A program made the translations under genes and the position numbers. DNA of 8,789 bases, from positions 1 through 8,789 of the forward strand of contig CADCUU010000039.1 in the NCBI GenBank assembly GCA_902805995.1. The letters are read 5' to 3'. Below the pieces are notes generated by a model. That model ran no database searches and had not been told where the DNA came from. It saw nothing but the letters and a program-made list of their open reading frames with translations. Below are positions 1 to 7,147 of the stretch, one piece after another (position 1 is the first letter of the stretch; every line of letters begins with the position of its first letter). This stretch comes from an uncultured Rubellimicrobium sp. Its GTDB lineage: Bacteria; Pseudomonadota; Alphaproteobacteria; Rhodobacterales; Rhodobacteraceae.

Positions 1-105
1 CAGAAGCGCTTCCGGGGACGCCCCGGCGTGCGCAACGACGTGAAGAAGGCGTATGTGACCCTCGAAGAGGGCCACAGCATTGACGTCTCCACCGGGCTCG
101 CCTAA
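1..105 (+). CDS. rplW: 50S ribosomal protein L23, C-terminal fragment (cut by window start)
   Basis: Only the last 34 codons are present, in frame 1, ending at a TAA. The visible peptide begins [20 protein letters not shown] and ends in ...DVSTGLA. The basic loop followed by a KKAYVTL strand is the typical end of bacterial L23. L23 binds 23S rRNA domain III at the polypeptide exit site, where it docks trigger factor, SRP and SecYEG. Its position just before rplB matches the universal order rplC-rplD-rplW-rplB. The 127 bases between it and rplB are unusually long and hold a terminator-like hairpin. Identity rests on the short tail plus the gene order, so it is strong but not based on the whole protein. 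Confidence 0.93.
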   Translation, partial: QKRFRGRPGVRNDVKKAYVTLEEGHSIDVSTGLA

Positions 106-120
106 GAGCCTCGCCAGACC

Positions 121-153
121 GGCCCCGGGCAAACCCCGGGGCCTCGTCTTTTT
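121..153 (+). terminator. Intrinsic terminator-like hairpin between rplW and rplB
   Basis: A perfect 9-bp GC-only stem (GGCCCCGGG at 121-129, CCCGGGGCC at 135-143) with a 5-base loop is followed by TCGTCTTTTT (144-153). Its form is that of a rho-independent terminator reading in the gene direction, 15 bases after the rplW stop. An imperfect second hairpin with a TTCG loop follows (161-176: GGGACC, TTCG, GGGCCC, one A-G mismatch). I see no convincing promoter between it and rplB, so it may act as a partial terminator or attenuator, or an RNA end-protecting structure, rather than a full stop. Confidence 0.75.
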
Positions 154-232
154 CCTCTTGGGGACCTTCGGGGCCCTTCACAAATAAGCCCGGCCTCTAG
201 GTCGCGGCACAAGCAGACGGAAGACAGAAAGC

Positions 233-1072
233 ATGGCACTGAAGTCGTATAAGCCGACGACGCCTGGCCAGCGTGGGCTGGTTCTGATCGACCGTTCGGA
301 GCTCTGGAAGGGGCGCCCCGTCAAGGCGCTCACCGAAGGTCTGCACAAGACCGGCGGCCGGAACAACACCGGGCGGATCACGATGTGGCACAAGGGTGGC
401 GGCGCCAAGCGCCTCTACCGCGTCGTCGATTTCAAGCGTCGCAAGTTCGACGTTCCCGCGACCGTGGAGCGGATCGAGTACGATCCCAACCGCACCGCGT
501 TCATTGCGCTGATCCGCTATCAGGACGGCGAGCAGGCCTACATCCTTGCGCCCCAGCGTCTAGCCGTCGGGGACACCGTTGTGGCCGGCGCGAAGACGGA
601 CGTTAAGCCCGGCAACGCGATGCCCTTCTCGGGCATGCCGATCGGCACGATCGTCCACAACGTCGAGATGAAGGCCGGCAAGGGTGGGCAGATTGCCCGC
701 GCCGCCGGAACCTACGCCCAGTTCGTCGGTCGCGATGGCGGCTACGCCCAGCTTCGCCTGTCGTCGGGGGAACTGCGGATGGTGCGTCAGGAGTGCATGG
801 CCACGATCGGTGCCGTGTCGAACCCCGACAACTCCAACCAGAACATGGGTAAGGCGGGCCGGAACCGTCACCTCGGCATCCGTCCGACGGTGCGTGGCGT
901 GTCCATGAACCCGATCGACCACCCGCATGGCGGCGGCGAAGGCCGTACCTCGGGCGGCCGGCACCCGGTCACCCCGTGGGGCAAGGGCACCAAGGGCAAC
1001 CGCACCCGCAATCCCAACAAGGCGTCGCAACGGCTCATCGTCCGCTCGCGCCACGCGAAGAAAGGCCGCTGA
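233..1072 (+). CDS. rplB: 50S ribosomal protein L2
   Basis: This 279-aa protein is close to the usual 270-280 residues of bacterial L2. L2 is a primary 23S rRNA-binding protein needed for subunit association and for peptidyl-transferase centre assembly. The sequence shows the N-terminal [15 protein letters not shown], the OB-fold region with a GRNNTGRIT segment near residue 42, the SH3-like part (about 125-200), and the conserved C-terminal [18 protein letters not shown] (about 225-242). The last segment contains the histidine region that in E. coli (His229) is important for peptidyl transfer. The ATG at 233 gives the family N-terminus and has a modest GGAAG Shine-Dalgarno at 219-223. It heads a compact five-gene block and is separated from rplW by a terminator-like hairpin. 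Confidence 0.98.
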   Translation: MALKSYKPTTPGQRGLVLIDRSELWKGRPVKALTEGLHKTGGRNNTGRITMWHKGGGAKRLYRVVDFKRRKFDVPATVERIEYDPNRTAFIALIRYQDGEQAYILAPQRLAVGDTVVAGAKTDVKPGNAMPFSGMPIGTIVHNVEMKAGKGGQIARAAGTYAQFVGRDGGYAQLRLSSGELRMVRQECMATIGAVSNPDNSNQNMGKAGRNRHLGIRPTVRGVSMNPIDHPHGGGEGRTSGGRHPVTPWGKGTKGNRTRNPNKASQRLIVRSRHAKKGR

Positions 1073-1075
1073 TCC

Positions 1076-1354
1076 ATGGGTCGCTCTGTTTGGAAGGGTC
1101 CGTTCGTCGACGCCTACGTCCTCAAGAAGGCGGAAGCTGCTCGGGGTACGGGTCGGAACGAAGTTATCAAAATCTGGTCGCGCCGCTCGACCATCCTGCC
1201 GCAGTTCGTGGGCCTCACCTTCGGGGTCTACAACGGCAAGAAGCACATCCCGGTCAACGTGACCGAGGAAATGATCGGCCAGAAATTCGGTGAGTACTCG
1301 CCGACCCGCACCTATTACGGCCATGCCGCCGACAAGAAAGCCAAGAGGAAGTAA
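1076..1354 (+). CDS. rpsS: 30S ribosomal protein S19
   Basis: This 92-aa protein is of normal S19 length. S19 sits in the head of the small subunit, pairs with S13, and contacts the A-site finger of 23S rRNA in the intersubunit bridge. Recognisable blocks are [11 protein letters not shown] (residues 2-12), [20 protein letters not shown] (about 35-54) and [16 protein letters not shown] (about 68-83), with a Lys/Arg-rich tail. It starts three bases after the rplB stop. Its likely ribosome binding site, AAAGG at 1061-1065, lies inside the end of rplB, so translation is probably coupled to L2. The tail ends about 30 bases upstream of the GAGGAA site used by rplV. Confidence 0.98.
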   Translation: MGRSVWKGPFVDAYVLKKAEAARGTGRNEVIKIWSRRSTILPQFVGLTFGVYNGKKHIPVNVTEEMIGQKFGEYSPTRTYYGHAADKKAKRK

Positions 1355-1359
1355 GCCAC

Positions 1360-1752
1360 ATGGCACAGGAGAAAAATCCGCGCCGCGTGGCGGACAACGA
1401 GGCGCAGGCGAAGTCGAAGATGCTTCGGACCAGCCCGCAGAAGCTCAACCTCGTGGCCGCCATGATCCGCGGCAAGAAGGTCGAGAAGGCGCTTGCCGAT
1501 CTCACGTTCTCGCACAAGCGCATTGCTGGCGACGTCAAGAAGTGCCTGCAGTCGGCCATCGCCAACGCTGAGAACAACCACAACCTCGACGTGGACAGCC
1601 TCGTCGTGGCCGAGGCCTGGGTCGGCAAGAACCTGGTCATGAAGCGCGGTCGTCCCCGCGCCCGTGGCCGGTTCGGCAAGATCATGAAGCCGTTCTCGGA
1701 ACTCACCATCACCGTGCGTCAGATCGACGCCGTCCAGGGGGAGCAAGCCTGA
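1360..1752 (+). CDS. rplV: 50S ribosomal protein L22
   Basis: This 130-aa protein is L22, a 23S rRNA-binding protein that touches all rRNA domains and lines the nascent-peptide exit tunnel. The core begins at [20 protein letters not shown] (about 20-39). The extended beta-hairpin that reaches into the tunnel is [20 protein letters not shown] (about 91-110), where macrolide-resistance changes are known in other bacteria; nothing here looks like one. Compared with E. coli L22 (110 aa), it has roughly ten extra residues at the N-terminus ([16 protein letters not shown]) and a longer C-terminal tail. The start is set by GAGGAA at 1345-1350. The stop overlaps the rpsC start by one base (TGATG at 1750-1754). 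Confidence 0.97.
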   Translation: MAQEKNPRRVADNEAQAKSKMLRTSPQKLNLVAAMIRGKKVEKALADLTFSHKRIAGDVKKCLQSAIANAENNHNLDVDSLVVAEAWVGKNLVMKRGRPRARGRFGKIMKPFSELTITVRQIDAVQGEQA

Positions 1753-2474
1753 TGGGCAACAAGGTCAATCCCGTCGGCATGCGTCTCCAGGTGAACCGCA
1801 CCTGGGACAGCCGGTGGTTCGCCAACAGCAAGGACTATGGCGATCTCCTGCTTGAGGACGTCCGAATCAAGGACTTCGTCAAGAAGGAGGCCAAGGCGGC
1901 CGGCATCAGCCGCGTCATCATCGAGCGTCCGCACCGCAAGTGCCGCGTCACGATCCATGCCGCGCGCCCCGGCGTCATCATCGGCAAGAAGGGCGCCGAC
2001 ATCGAGACGCTCCGCAAGAAGCTTGCGGCGCTGACCAAGTCGGAATTGCACCTCAACATCGTCGAGGTCCGCAAGCCCGAGCTCGACTCGGCCCTGGTCG
2101 GCGAGAGCATCGCCCAGCAGCTCGAGCGCCGCGTGTCCTTCCGTCGCGCGATGAAGCGTGCCGTGCAGAACGCGATGCGCATGGGTGCCCTGGGCATCCG
2201 CGTGAACGTCGCTGGCCGCCTCGGCGGCGCCGAGATTGCGCGCACCGAGTGGTATCGCGAGGGCCGCGTGCCCCTGCACACCCTTCGCGCCGACATCGAC
2301 TACGCCCTCTCCGAGGCGACGACCCCCTATGGCATCATCGGGATCAAGGTCTGGATCTTCAAGGGCGAGATCATGGAGCACGACCCGCAGGCCCGCGACC
2401 GCAAGGCCGCTGAGCTGCAGGACGTCCCTGCTCCCCGTGGGGCCCGCCCCGAGCGTCGCGATCGCGACCGGTAA
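1752..2474 (+). CDS. rpsC: 30S ribosomal protein S3
   Basis: This 240-aa protein is S3, which lines the mRNA entry tunnel with S4 and S5 and contributes to mRNA helicase activity. The N-terminus [20 protein letters not shown] is typical. The type II KH domain (about residues 40-110) carries the [12 protein letters not shown] loop at about 74-85, with the GxxG signature GKKG. The C-terminal domain contains [20 protein letters not shown] (about 147-166) and ends in a charged, disordered tail ([15 protein letters not shown]). The ATG shares a base with the rplV stop and is preceded by GGGGGAG at 1736-1742, so coupled translation with L22 is likely. The TAA stop is part of the ribosome binding site of rplP. 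Confidence 0.98.
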   Translation: MGNKVNPVGMRLQVNRTWDSRWFANSKDYGDLLLEDVRIKDFVKKEAKAAGISRVIIERPHRKCRVTIHAARPGVIIGKKGADIETLRKKLAALTKSELHLNIVEVRKPELDSALVGESIAQQLERRVSFRRAMKRAVQNAMRMGALGIRVNVAGRLGGAEIARTEWYREGRVPLHTLRADIDYALSEATTPYGIIGIKVWIFKGEIMEHDPQARDRKAAELQDVPAPRGARPERRDRDR

Positions 2475-2487
2475 GGAGTGAGATAGA

Positions 2488-2901
2488 ATGCTTCAACCGA
2501 AGCGCACCAAATTCCGCAAGCTCCACAAGGGTCGCATCCATGGCGACGCCAAGGGCGGCTCGGACCTCAACTTCGGCACCTACGGCCTCAAGGCCACGGA
2601 GCCCGAGCGGGTCACCGCCCGTCAGATCGAGGCGGCTCGCCGCGCTCTGACGCGTCACATGAAGCGTCAGGGTCGTGTCTGGATCCGGATCTTCCCGGAT
2701 GTGCCGGTCACCTCCAAGCCCATCGAAGTGCGGATGGGTAAGGGCAAGGGCTCGGTCGACTTCTGGGCCTGCCGCGTCAAGCCTGGCCGAATCATGTTCG
2801 AGGTCGACGGCGTGCCCGAGGAGGTCGCCCGGGAAGGGCTTCGCCTGGCCGCCATGAAGCTTCCGGTCAAGACCCGCACCATCGTCCGCGAGGACTGGTA
2901 A
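2488..2901 (+). CDS. rplP: 50S ribosomal protein L16
   Basis: This 137-aa protein matches L16 length (136-138). L16 helps form the A-site tRNA pocket and is among the last proteins to join the 50S subunit. Visible blocks are [19 protein letters not shown] (1-19), the central [16 protein letters not shown] (about 63-78), and [20 protein letters not shown] (about 81-100). Arg82 here corresponds to Arg81 of E. coli, the residue that can be hydroxylated. The start is set by AAGGAG at 2473-2478, which includes the end of the rpsC stop codon. The gene ends a compact block: two hairpins follow directly and the next gene is 250 bases away, unlike the near-adjacent rplP-rpmC pair common elsewhere. Confidence 0.98.
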   Translation: MLQPKRTKFRKLHKGRIHGDAKGGSDLNFGTYGLKATEPERVTARQIEAARRALTRHMKRQGRVWIRIFPDVPVTSKPIEVRMGKGKGSVDFWACRVKPGRIMFEVDGVPEEVAREGLRLAAMKLPVKTRTIVREDW

Positions 2902-2906
2902 GACAC

Positions 2907-2929
2907 CCGCCCGCGGCTTCCGCGGGCGG
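2907..2929 (+). terminator. GC-rich hairpin just after rplP
   Basis: A perfect 10-bp inverted repeat (CCGCCCGCGG at 2907-2916, CCGCGGGCGG at 2920-2929) with a 3-base loop starts five bases after the rplP stop. No T-tract follows (the next bases are ACCCCCGC), so by itself it is not a standard intrinsic terminator. It may pause polymerase, protect the mRNA 3' end from exonucleases, or work in tandem with the terminator 12 bases further on. Confidence 0.6.
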
Positions 2930-2940
2930 ACCCCCGCAGG

Positions 2941-2975
2941 GAACCCTGGCCAGACTCGGCCGGGGTTCTTTTATT
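2941..2975 (+). terminator. Intrinsic terminator after rplP
   Basis: An 11-bp stem (GAACCCTGGCC at 2941-2951, GGCCGGGGTTC at 2958-2968, one T-G wobble) with a six-base loop runs straight into TTTTATT (2969-2975). This is the form of a rho-independent terminator in the plus direction and would end the rplB-rplP segment. It lies where many bacteria have rplP and rpmC almost touching. Termination efficiency cannot be judged by reading. Confidence 0.82.
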
Positions 2976-3033
2976 CCGGAGGGGGAGCAACGCGCCAGGC
3001 CGGGACGAACGGACGCAGGGGCACGATTAGTGC

Positions 3034-3062
3034 TTGCCTCCGGGTTCCCTTGGCTGTATCCG
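3034..3062 (+). promoter_or_regulatory. Candidate sigma-70-type promoter for the rpmC segment
   Basis: TTGCCT (3034-3039) is followed by 17 bases and TATCCG (3057-3062). The broader context, GGCTGTATCC, resembles the GCTATA-type -10 element described for alphaproteobacterial housekeeping promoters. It lies downstream of the rplP terminator. Transcription would start near 3069 and give a leader of about 83 bases before the rpmC ATG. The promoter-like pair before rplO has the same form (TTGCCA, 17 bases, TATACG), which adds some weight. The prediction is from sequence form only. Confidence 0.5.
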
Positions 3063-3078
3063 GCGCGCTCACTCCCTC

Positions 3079-3127
3079 CACCGGGACTCAGGGTAACCTA
3101 GCCCATTGGGCTTGGGGCTCTCCGGTG
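3079..3127 (+). promoter_or_regulatory. Potential folded leader RNA upstream of rpmC
   Basis: An outer 6-bp stem (CACCGG at 3079-3084 with CCGGTG at 3122-3127) encloses an inner hairpin, AGCCC-ATT-GGGCT (3100-3112), and a small AGG-GTAA-CCT hairpin (3090-3099). It would begin about ten bases into the transcript of the candidate promoter at 3034-3062 and end nine bases before the AAAGGA ribosome binding site (3137-3142). It could be a ribosomal-protein-binding regulatory leader, but I do not recognise it as a known family. Confidence 0.35.
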
Positions 3128-3151
3128 ATGTTGACGAAAGGACGAACGGCG

Positions 3152-3358
3152 ATGAACGCCAAGGATCTTCGCGGGCAGACGCCCGATCAGCTGCGCGACC
3201 AGCTGGCGAACCTCAAGAAAGAGAGCTTCAACCTGCGCTTCCAGCAAGCGACCGGTCAGCTCGACAACACGTCGCGGATGCGTGCCGCCCGTCGGGAAGC
3301 CGCCCGCGTCATGACGATCCTCAACGAAAAGGCGGCCTCGGCCGCGCAAGAGGCCTGA
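3152..3358 (+). CDS. rpmC: 50S ribosomal protein L29
   Basis: This 68-aa product is a typical L29, a small two-helix protein near the exit tunnel that neighbours L23 and contributes to the SRP/SecY docking surface. Family landmarks are the N-terminal [20 protein letters not shown], then [20 protein letters not shown] and the following [19 protein letters not shown] helix. The ATG at 3152 is chosen because it gives the standard N-terminus and has AAAGGA at 3137-3142. The reading frame stays open upstream to an ATG at 3050, but that extension is not L29-like. It is the first gene after the 250-base gap and appears to open a new transcription segment. Confidence 0.96.
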   Translation: MNAKDLRGQTPDQLRDQLANLKKESFNLRFQQATGQLDNTSRMRAARREAARVMTILNEKAASAAQEA

Positions 3359-3363
3359 GTTCC

Positions 3364-3606
3364 ATGCCCAAGCGCATCCTTCAGGGCGTCGTGACCTCCG
3401 ACAAGAACGACAAGACCGTCACGGTCCGCGTCGAGCGCCGGTTCACGCACCCGATCCTCAAGAAGACGATCCGGTCGACCAAGAAGTACCGGGCTCACGA
3501 TGAGCAGAACCTGTTCAAGACGGGTGACAGCGTCCGCATCATCGAATGCGCGCCGAAATCCGCGAGCAAGCGCTGGGAGGTCCTCACGGCCGATCAGGCC
3601 CAGTGA
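3364..3606 (+). CDS. rpsQ: 30S ribosomal protein S17
   Basis: This 80-aa OB-fold protein is S17, an early-binding 16S rRNA protein (5' domain) important for body assembly. Visible features are [20 protein letters not shown] (1-20), the conserved [27 protein letters not shown] central block (about residues 25-47), and [20 protein letters not shown] (about 54-73), in which [10 protein letters not shown] is the family hallmark. It begins five bases after the rpmC stop. Its Shine-Dalgarno is weak (AAGAGG at 3348-3353, ten bases from the ATG), so it probably depends on coupling to L29. The longer open frame starting at 3106 is only a chance upstream extension. Confidence 0.97.
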   Translation: MPKRILQGVVTSDKNDKTVTVRVERRFTHPILKKTIRSTKKYRAHDEQNLFKTGDSVRIIECAPKSASKRWEVLTADQAQ

Positions 3607-3627
3607 GACCTTCCGGTTTGAACGAAA

Positions 3628-3642
3628 CCCTGGGGACCAGGG
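3628..3642 (+). other. Small hairpin between rpsQ and rplN
   Basis: CCCTGG (3628-3633), GGA, CCAGGG (3637-3642) form a perfect 6-bp stem with a 3-base loop. It is followed by CTAAGCCCCCCC, not by a T-tract, so a simple terminator is unlikely. The 67-base spacer lies exactly where E. coli separates its S10 operon from its spc operon. I see no good promoter in the spacer. The hairpin could be a processing site or pause signal. Confidence 0.45.
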
Positions 3643-3673
3643 CTAAGCCCCCCCACAGGTCGGGAGAAACCAC

Positions 3674-4042
3674 ATGATCCAGATGCAGACCAATCTGGAT
3701 GTCGCTGACAACTCCGGCGCCCGCCGGGTTCAGTGCATCAAGGTCCTCGGCGGCTCGCATCGGCGCTATGCGTCGGTGGGCGACATCATCGTCGTCTCCG
3801 TCAAGGAAGCGATCCCTCGGGGTCGCGTGAAGAAGGGCGACGTCCGCAAGGCTGTAGTCGTTCGGACCGCCAAGGAAGTTCGTCGCGACGATGGAACAAC
3901 CATCCGCTTCGACCGCAACGCCGCCGTCATCCTGAACAACCAGGGCGAGCCGGTCGGGACCCGTATCTTCGGGCCGGTTGTCCGCGAACTGCGCGCCAAG
4001 AACTTTATGAAGATCATCTCGCTCGCGCCGGAGGTGCTCTGA
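3674..4042 (+). CDS. rplN: 50S ribosomal protein L14
   Basis: This 122-aa protein has exactly the standard length of bacterial L14. L14 sits at the subunit interface, takes part in an intersubunit bridge with 16S rRNA, and is the binding site of the silencing factor RsfS. The sequence begins [20 protein letters not shown] and shows [35 protein letters not shown], the [15 protein letters not shown] segment, and the C-terminal [18 protein letters not shown] at 3662-3666 supports the start. The stop overlaps the rplX start by one base (TGATG), and the rplX ribosome binding site, GGAGG at 4030-4034, lies inside rplN. Confidence 0.98.
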   Translation: MIQMQTNLDVADNSGARRVQCIKVLGGSHRRYASVGDIIVVSVKEAIPRGRVKKGDVRKAVVVRTAKEVRRDDGTTIRFDRNAAVILNNQGEPVGTRIFGPVVRELRAKNFMKIISLAPEVL

Positions 4043-4350
4043 TGGCTGCCAAGATCCGCAAGGGTGACAAGGTCGTCGTGCTTTCGGGCCGCGACAAGGG
4101 CAAGCAGGGCGAAGTCGAGACCGTGCTTCCGAAGGAAGGTCGCGCTGTCGTCGGGGGCGTCAATATGGCGATTCGCCATGTGAAGCAGTCGCAGTCGCAG
4201 CAGGGTGGCCGGATTTCCAAGGCACTGCCGATCGACCTGTCGAACCTGGCCCTCATCGACGCGAACGGGAAAGCCACCCGCGTAGGCTTCCGCTTCGCCG
4301 AGGACGGCACCAAGGTCCGCTATGCCAAGACCACGGGGGACGTGATCTGA
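4042..4350 (+). CDS. rplX: 50S ribosomal protein L24
   Basis: This 102-aa protein is L24, an assembly-initiator protein that binds the 5' end of 23S rRNA. A KOW motif covers about residues 4-35 ([20 protein letters not shown], then [14 protein letters not shown]). The middle, [20 protein letters not shown], and the [17 protein letters not shown] tail match the family. The true start at 4042 shares a base with the rplN stop, and the in-frame ATG at 3733 lies within rplN and is not used. The gene ends in another TGATG overlap with rplE, so L14, L24 and L5 are probably translationally coupled. Confidence 0.97.
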   Translation: MAAKIRKGDKVVVLSGRDKGKQGEVETVLPKEGRAVVGGVNMAIRHVKQSQSQQGGRISKALPIDLSNLALIDANGKATRVGFRFAEDGTKVRYAKTTGDVI

Positions 4351-4913
4351 TGCTTGACGCCGCCATCTATACCCCGCGCCTCAAGGCCGACTACAAGGCC
4401 CGCATCCGTGCGGCGCTGAAGGAAGAGTTCGGCTACAAGAACGACATGCAGATCCCGAAGCTCGAGAAGATCGTGCTGAACATCGGGGCTGGGTCCGAAG
4501 CCGTTCGCGACTCCAAGAAGGTCAAGTCCGCCCAGGAGGACTTGTCTACGATCGCCGGCCAGCGCGCCGTCGTCACGAAAGCCAAGAAGTCGATCGCCGG
4601 CTTCCGGGTGCGTGAGGAGATGCCGCTCGGCACGATGGTCACGCTTCGCGGCGACCGGATGTACGAGTTCCTCGACCGTGTCGTGACCGTGGCGATGCCC
4701 CGCATCCGCGACTTCCGCGGCGTGAAGGGCACGAGCTTCGACGGCCGCGGCAACTATGCCTTTGGTCTCAAGGAGCATATCGTCTTCCCCGAGATCAACT
4801 TCGACAAGGTTGATGAGGTCTGGGGCATGGACATTGTCATCTGCACCACCGCGGAGACCGACGCGGAAGCCAAGGCGCTGTTGAAGCACTTCAACATGCC
4901 CTTCAACAGCTGA
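4350..4913 (+). CDS. rplE: 50S ribosomal protein L5
   Basis: This 187-aa protein is L5, which binds 5S rRNA with L18, forms the central protuberance, contacts P-site tRNA and bridges to S13. Recognised segments are [20 protein letters not shown] (about 8-27), the [20 protein letters not shown] block (about 42-61), [20 protein letters not shown] (about 83-102), and [20 protein letters not shown] (about 123-142). In E. coli, S8 represses the spc operon by binding the mRNA around the rplE start; I did not find an obvious copy of that fold here. It starts inside the rplX stop codon and is followed by 21 bases containing the rpsN ribosome binding site. Confidence 0.98.
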   Translation: MLDAAIYTPRLKADYKARIRAALKEEFGYKNDMQIPKLEKIVLNIGAGSEAVRDSKKVKSAQEDLSTIAGQRAVVTKAKKSIAGFRVREEMPLGTMVTLRGDRMYEFLDRVVTVAMPRIRDFRGVKGTSFDGRGNYAFGLKEHIVFPEINFDKVDEVWGMDIVICTTAETDAEAKALLKHFNMPFNS

Positions 4914-4934
4914 AGCCTTGGAGGAGAGAAACCC

Positions 4935-5240
4935 ATGGCCAAAAAATCCATGATCGAGCGCGAGCGCAAGCGGCAGAAGCTGGTCGACCAGTTCGCCGCC
5001 CGTCGCGCCGCGCTGAAGGCCGTCGCCAACGACAAGGCGGTCACCGTTGAGGAACGCTTCAAGGCCGCGCTCAAGCTCGCGGAACTGCCGCGCAACTCGT
5101 CGGCCACCCGGCTGCGCAATCGCTGCCAGCTCACGGGTCGTCCCCGTGCGGTGTATCGCAAGATGAAGATCAGCCGGATCATGCTGCGCGAGCTTGGCTC
5201 GAACGGCGAGATCCCTGGCCTGGTCAAGTCGAGCTGGTGA
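4935..5240 (+). CDS. rpsN: 30S ribosomal protein S14, long zinc-free form
   Basis: This 101-aa protein is the long S14 type without paired CxxC zinc ligands; only one cysteine is visible, in [21 protein letters not shown]14 sits in the 30S head near S10 and S3. The N-terminus [20 protein letters not shown] and the C-terminus [15 protein letters not shown] fit the class. Its form means that this copy does not need zinc. The start follows a strong GGAGGAG at 4920-4926. The TGA stop merges with the AGGAGG site of rpsH. Confidence 0.98.
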   Translation: MAKKSMIERERKRQKLVDQFAARRAALKAVANDKAVTVEERFKAALKLAELPRNSSATRLRNRCQLTGRPRAVYRKMKISRIMLRELGSNGEIPGLVKSSW

Positions 5241-5250
5241 GGAGGGCATG

Positions 5251-5643
5251 ATGAACGATCCGATCGGCGATATGCTGACCCGCATCCGCAACGCCCAAGG
5301 GCGCGGAAAGGGCCACGTGCTGACCCCCGCCTCTAAGCTTCGGGCCCGCGTGCTCGACGTGCTTCAGGCCGAAGGCTACATCCGCGGTTACGAGCAGGTC
5401 ACCAGCGCAGCTGGCCATCCCGAGCTGCGCATCGAGCTCAAGTACTATGAAGGCACGCCCGTGATCCGTGAGATCAAGCGCGTCTCCAAGCCCGGTCGTC
5501 GGGTGTATTCGGGCGTCAAGGAGCTGCCGCAGGTCCGTCAGGGCCTTGGCGTCTCCATCGTTTCTACGCCGAAGGGCGTGATGTCCGACGCACATGCGCG
5601 CGCTGCCAATGTTGGCGGCGAAGTGCTCTGCACCGTGTTCTGA
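5251..5643 (+). CDS. rpsH: 30S ribosomal protein S8
   Basis: This protein of about 130 aa is S8, a central 16S rRNA-binding protein of the 30S platform and, in E. coli, the autogenous repressor of the spc operon. Landmarks are [20 protein letters not shown] near the N-terminus, [17 protein letters not shown], then [20 protein letters not shown] and the conserved [20 protein letters not shown] with a final GGEVLCTVF. Two tandem ATGs compete: 5248 (132 aa) and 5251 (131 aa). I prefer 5251 because AGGAGG (5240-5245) lies five bases before it but only two bases before 5248. The rpsN stop lies immediately upstream, so translation is probably coupled. Confidence 0.97.
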   Translation: MNDPIGDMLTRIRNAQGRGKGHVLTPASKLRARVLDVLQAEGYIRGYEQVTSAAGHPELRIELKYYEGTPVIREIKRVSKPGRRVYSGVKELPQVRQGLGVSIVSTPKGVMSDAHARAANVGGEVLCTVF

Positions 5644-5653
5644 GGAGGGCGCA

Positions 5654-6193
5654 ATGTCTCGTATCGGCAAGAAGCCCGTTCCGCTGCCCGCCGGCGTCAC
5701 GGCGAGCATCAGCGGCCAGACGATCGAAGTGAAGGGTCCCAAGGGTACCCTTTCCTTCAAGGCCACGGACGACGTTACGCTCACGCAGGAGGCGGGCGCC
5801 GTCTCCGTGCAGCCGCGCGGCCTGTCCAAGCGCGCTCGCCAGCAGTGGGGCATGTCGCGCTCCATGGTGGAGAACCTGGTCACCGGCGTGAGCCAGGGAT
5901 TCCGCAAGGAGCTCAACATCACCGGCGTGGGTTACCGCGCCACGATGCAGGGCAACTCGCTCAAGCTCGCGCTCGGCTACAGCCACGACGTGACCTACGA
6001 GCCGCCTGCGGGGATCAAGCTCACGGCGCCGTCCGCTCGTAACGACGTCATCGTTGTGGAAGGGATCGACCCGCAGCAGGTGGGCCAGGTCGCGGCCGAG
6101 ATCCGCGAATGGCGCGCTCCCGAGCCCTACAAGGGCAAGGGCATCCGCTACAAGGACGAGTTCATCTTCCGCAAGGAAGGCAAGAAGAAGTAA
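5654..6193 (+). CDS. rplF: 50S ribosomal protein L6
   Basis: This 179-aa protein is L6, placed near the factor-binding site (sarcin-ricin loop) and made of two similar alpha/beta domains. It opens [20 protein letters not shown]. The first domain runs to about residue 80, with a [15 protein letters not shown] strand block. The second carries [19 protein letters not shown] (about 83-101) and the diagnostic [20 protein letters not shown] (about 152-171). The open frame extends upstream to an ATG at 5594, but 5654 gives the family N-terminus and follows AGGAGG. The ten bases TGAGGAGGGC spanning the rpsH stop and this ribosome binding site are identical to those at the rpsN/rpsH junction. Confidence 0.98.
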   Translation: MSRIGKKPVPLPAGVTASISGQTIEVKGPKGTLSFKATDDVTLTQEAGAVSVQPRGLSKRARQQWGMSRSMVENLVTGVSQGFRKELNITGVGYRATMQGNSLKLALGYSHDVTYEPPAGIKLTAPSARNDVIVVEGIDPQQVGQVAAEIREWRAPEPYKGKGIRYKDEFIFRKEGKKK

Positions 6194-6205
6194 GGAACGC
6201 ACATC

Positions 6206-6565
6206 ATGGCCAGCACGAAGCTCGAGCTGTTCCAGAAGCGCCGGATGCGCGTTCGGAACAAGCTCAAGGCGGTCAACGGCGGGAAGCTCCGGCTTTCCGT
6301 CCACCGCTCGAACAAGAACATCTCGGTTCAGCTCATCGACGACCTTCGCGGCGTGACCCTCGCGGCCGCCTCGACGCTCGAGAAGGATCTGGGCCTGGTT
6401 GGGAAGAACAACGTCGAGGCCGCTGCCAAGATCGGCGCGACCATCGCGGAGCGGGCCAAAGCGGCCGGCGTCACGGAGGCCTATTTCGACCGGGGTGGCT
6501 TCCTCTTCCATGGCAAGATCAAGGCTCTTGCCGACGCGGCCCGTGAAAACGGCCTGACGATCTGA
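6206..6565 (+). CDS. rplR: 50S ribosomal protein L18
   Basis: This 119-aa protein is L18, which binds 5S rRNA and, with L5, attaches it to the central protuberance. A basic N-terminal segment, [18 protein letters not shown], precedes the conserved [20 protein letters not shown] (about 28-47). The later [20 protein letters not shown] and [20 protein letters not shown] blocks are typical (E. coli: [20 protein letters not shown]). The ATG is supported by AAGGAA (6192-6197), which overlaps the rplF stop. The stop codon is part of the ribosome binding site of rpsE. Confidence 0.98.
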   Translation: MASTKLELFQKRRMRVRNKLKAVNGGKLRLSVHRSNKNISVQLIDDLRGVTLAAASTLEKDLGLVGKNNVEAAAKIGATIAERAKAAGVTEAYFDRGGFLFHGKIKALADAARENGLTI

Positions 6566-6573
6566 GAGGCATC

Positions 6574-7143
6574 ATGGCAGAACGTGAACAACGCCGCGAC
6601 CGTCGGGACCGCGAGGATGCGGCCCCCGAGTTCGCCGATCGCCTCGTCGCGATCAACCGGGTCTCCAAGACCGTAAAGGGGGGCAAGCGCTTCGGCTTTG
6701 CCGCTCTCGTGGTAGTGGGTGACCAGAAGGGCCGCGTCGGCTTCGGCAAGGGCAAGGCCAAGGAAGTGCCGGAAGCCATCCGCAAGGCGACCGAGCAGGC
6801 CAAGCGCAGCATGATCCGCGTTCCCCTTCGGGAAGGCCGGACTGTGCATCACGACATTGAAGGGCGTCACGGCGCCGGTCGCGTCGTGATCCGCACCGCT
6901 GTCCCGGGTACCGGGATCATCGCGGGTGGCCCGATGCGCGCCGTCTTCGAGATGCTGGGATTGCAGGACGTCGTGTCCAAGTCCCTCGGCTCGACGAACC
7001 CCTACAACATGATCCGCGCGACCATCGACGGCCTGACCAAGGAATCGTCGCCCCGGTCGGTGGCGCAGCGTCGTGGCAAGAAGGTTGCGGAGATCCTCCG
7101 TGCGCCGGACGCCGCGCAGCAGCCCGAAGCGGCGGAGGCCTGA
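6574..7143 (+). CDS. rpsE: 30S ribosomal protein S5
   Basis: This 189-aa protein is S5, located at the mRNA entry channel and important for decoding accuracy. A charged N-terminal extension ([20 protein letters not shown]) precedes the double-stranded-RNA-binding-like domain (about 21-88), with [20 protein letters not shown] at 28-47 and [20 protein letters not shown] at 53-72. The C-terminal domain shows [20 protein letters not shown] (112-131) and [16 protein letters not shown] (139-154). The loop at about 29-38, where spectinomycin-resistance changes occur in E. coli, looks wild type. The tail is Ala/Glu-rich. GAGAGG at 6564-6569 gives a close ribosome binding site overlapping the rplR stop. 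Confidence 0.98.
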   Translation: MAEREQRRDRRDREDAAPEFADRLVAINRVSKTVKGGKRFGFAALVVVGDQKGRVGFGKGKAKEVPEAIRKATEQAKRSMIRVPLREGRTVHHDIEGRHGAGRVVIRTAVPGTGIIAGGPMRAVFEMLGLQDVVSKSLGSTNPYNMIRATIDGLTKESSPRSVAQRRGKKVAEILRAPDAAQQPEAAEA

Positions 7144-7147
7144 TCCC

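Noticed and set aside
560..1366. 268-residue open frame on the minus strand across rplB and rpsS
   Set aside because: It is antisense to two certain genes; the long frame is explained by high G+C at third codon positions, and the product is repetitive in Arg/Ala/Asp/His with no family resemblance.
3050..3151. In-frame N-terminal extension of rpmC from an ATG at 3050
   Set aside because: It would overlap the candidate -10 element, has no ribosome binding site of note, and adds residues never seen in L29; the ATG at 3152 gives the family start.
4300..4400. Search for the E. coli-type S8 repressor site at the rplX-rplE junction
   Set aside because: The genes overlap by one base and I could not see the E. 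coli-like S8-binding fold; without folding software I do not claim that it is present or absent.
4320..5291. 323-residue open frame on the minus strand across rplE and rpsN
   Set aside because: It is the longest open frame in the window but antisense to L5 and S14, which have clear family motifs; its composition is that of a shadow frame.
5564..6511. 315-residue open frame on the minus strand across rplF and rplR
   Set aside because: It is antisense to L6 and L18, has no recognisable domain, and shows shadow-frame composition.
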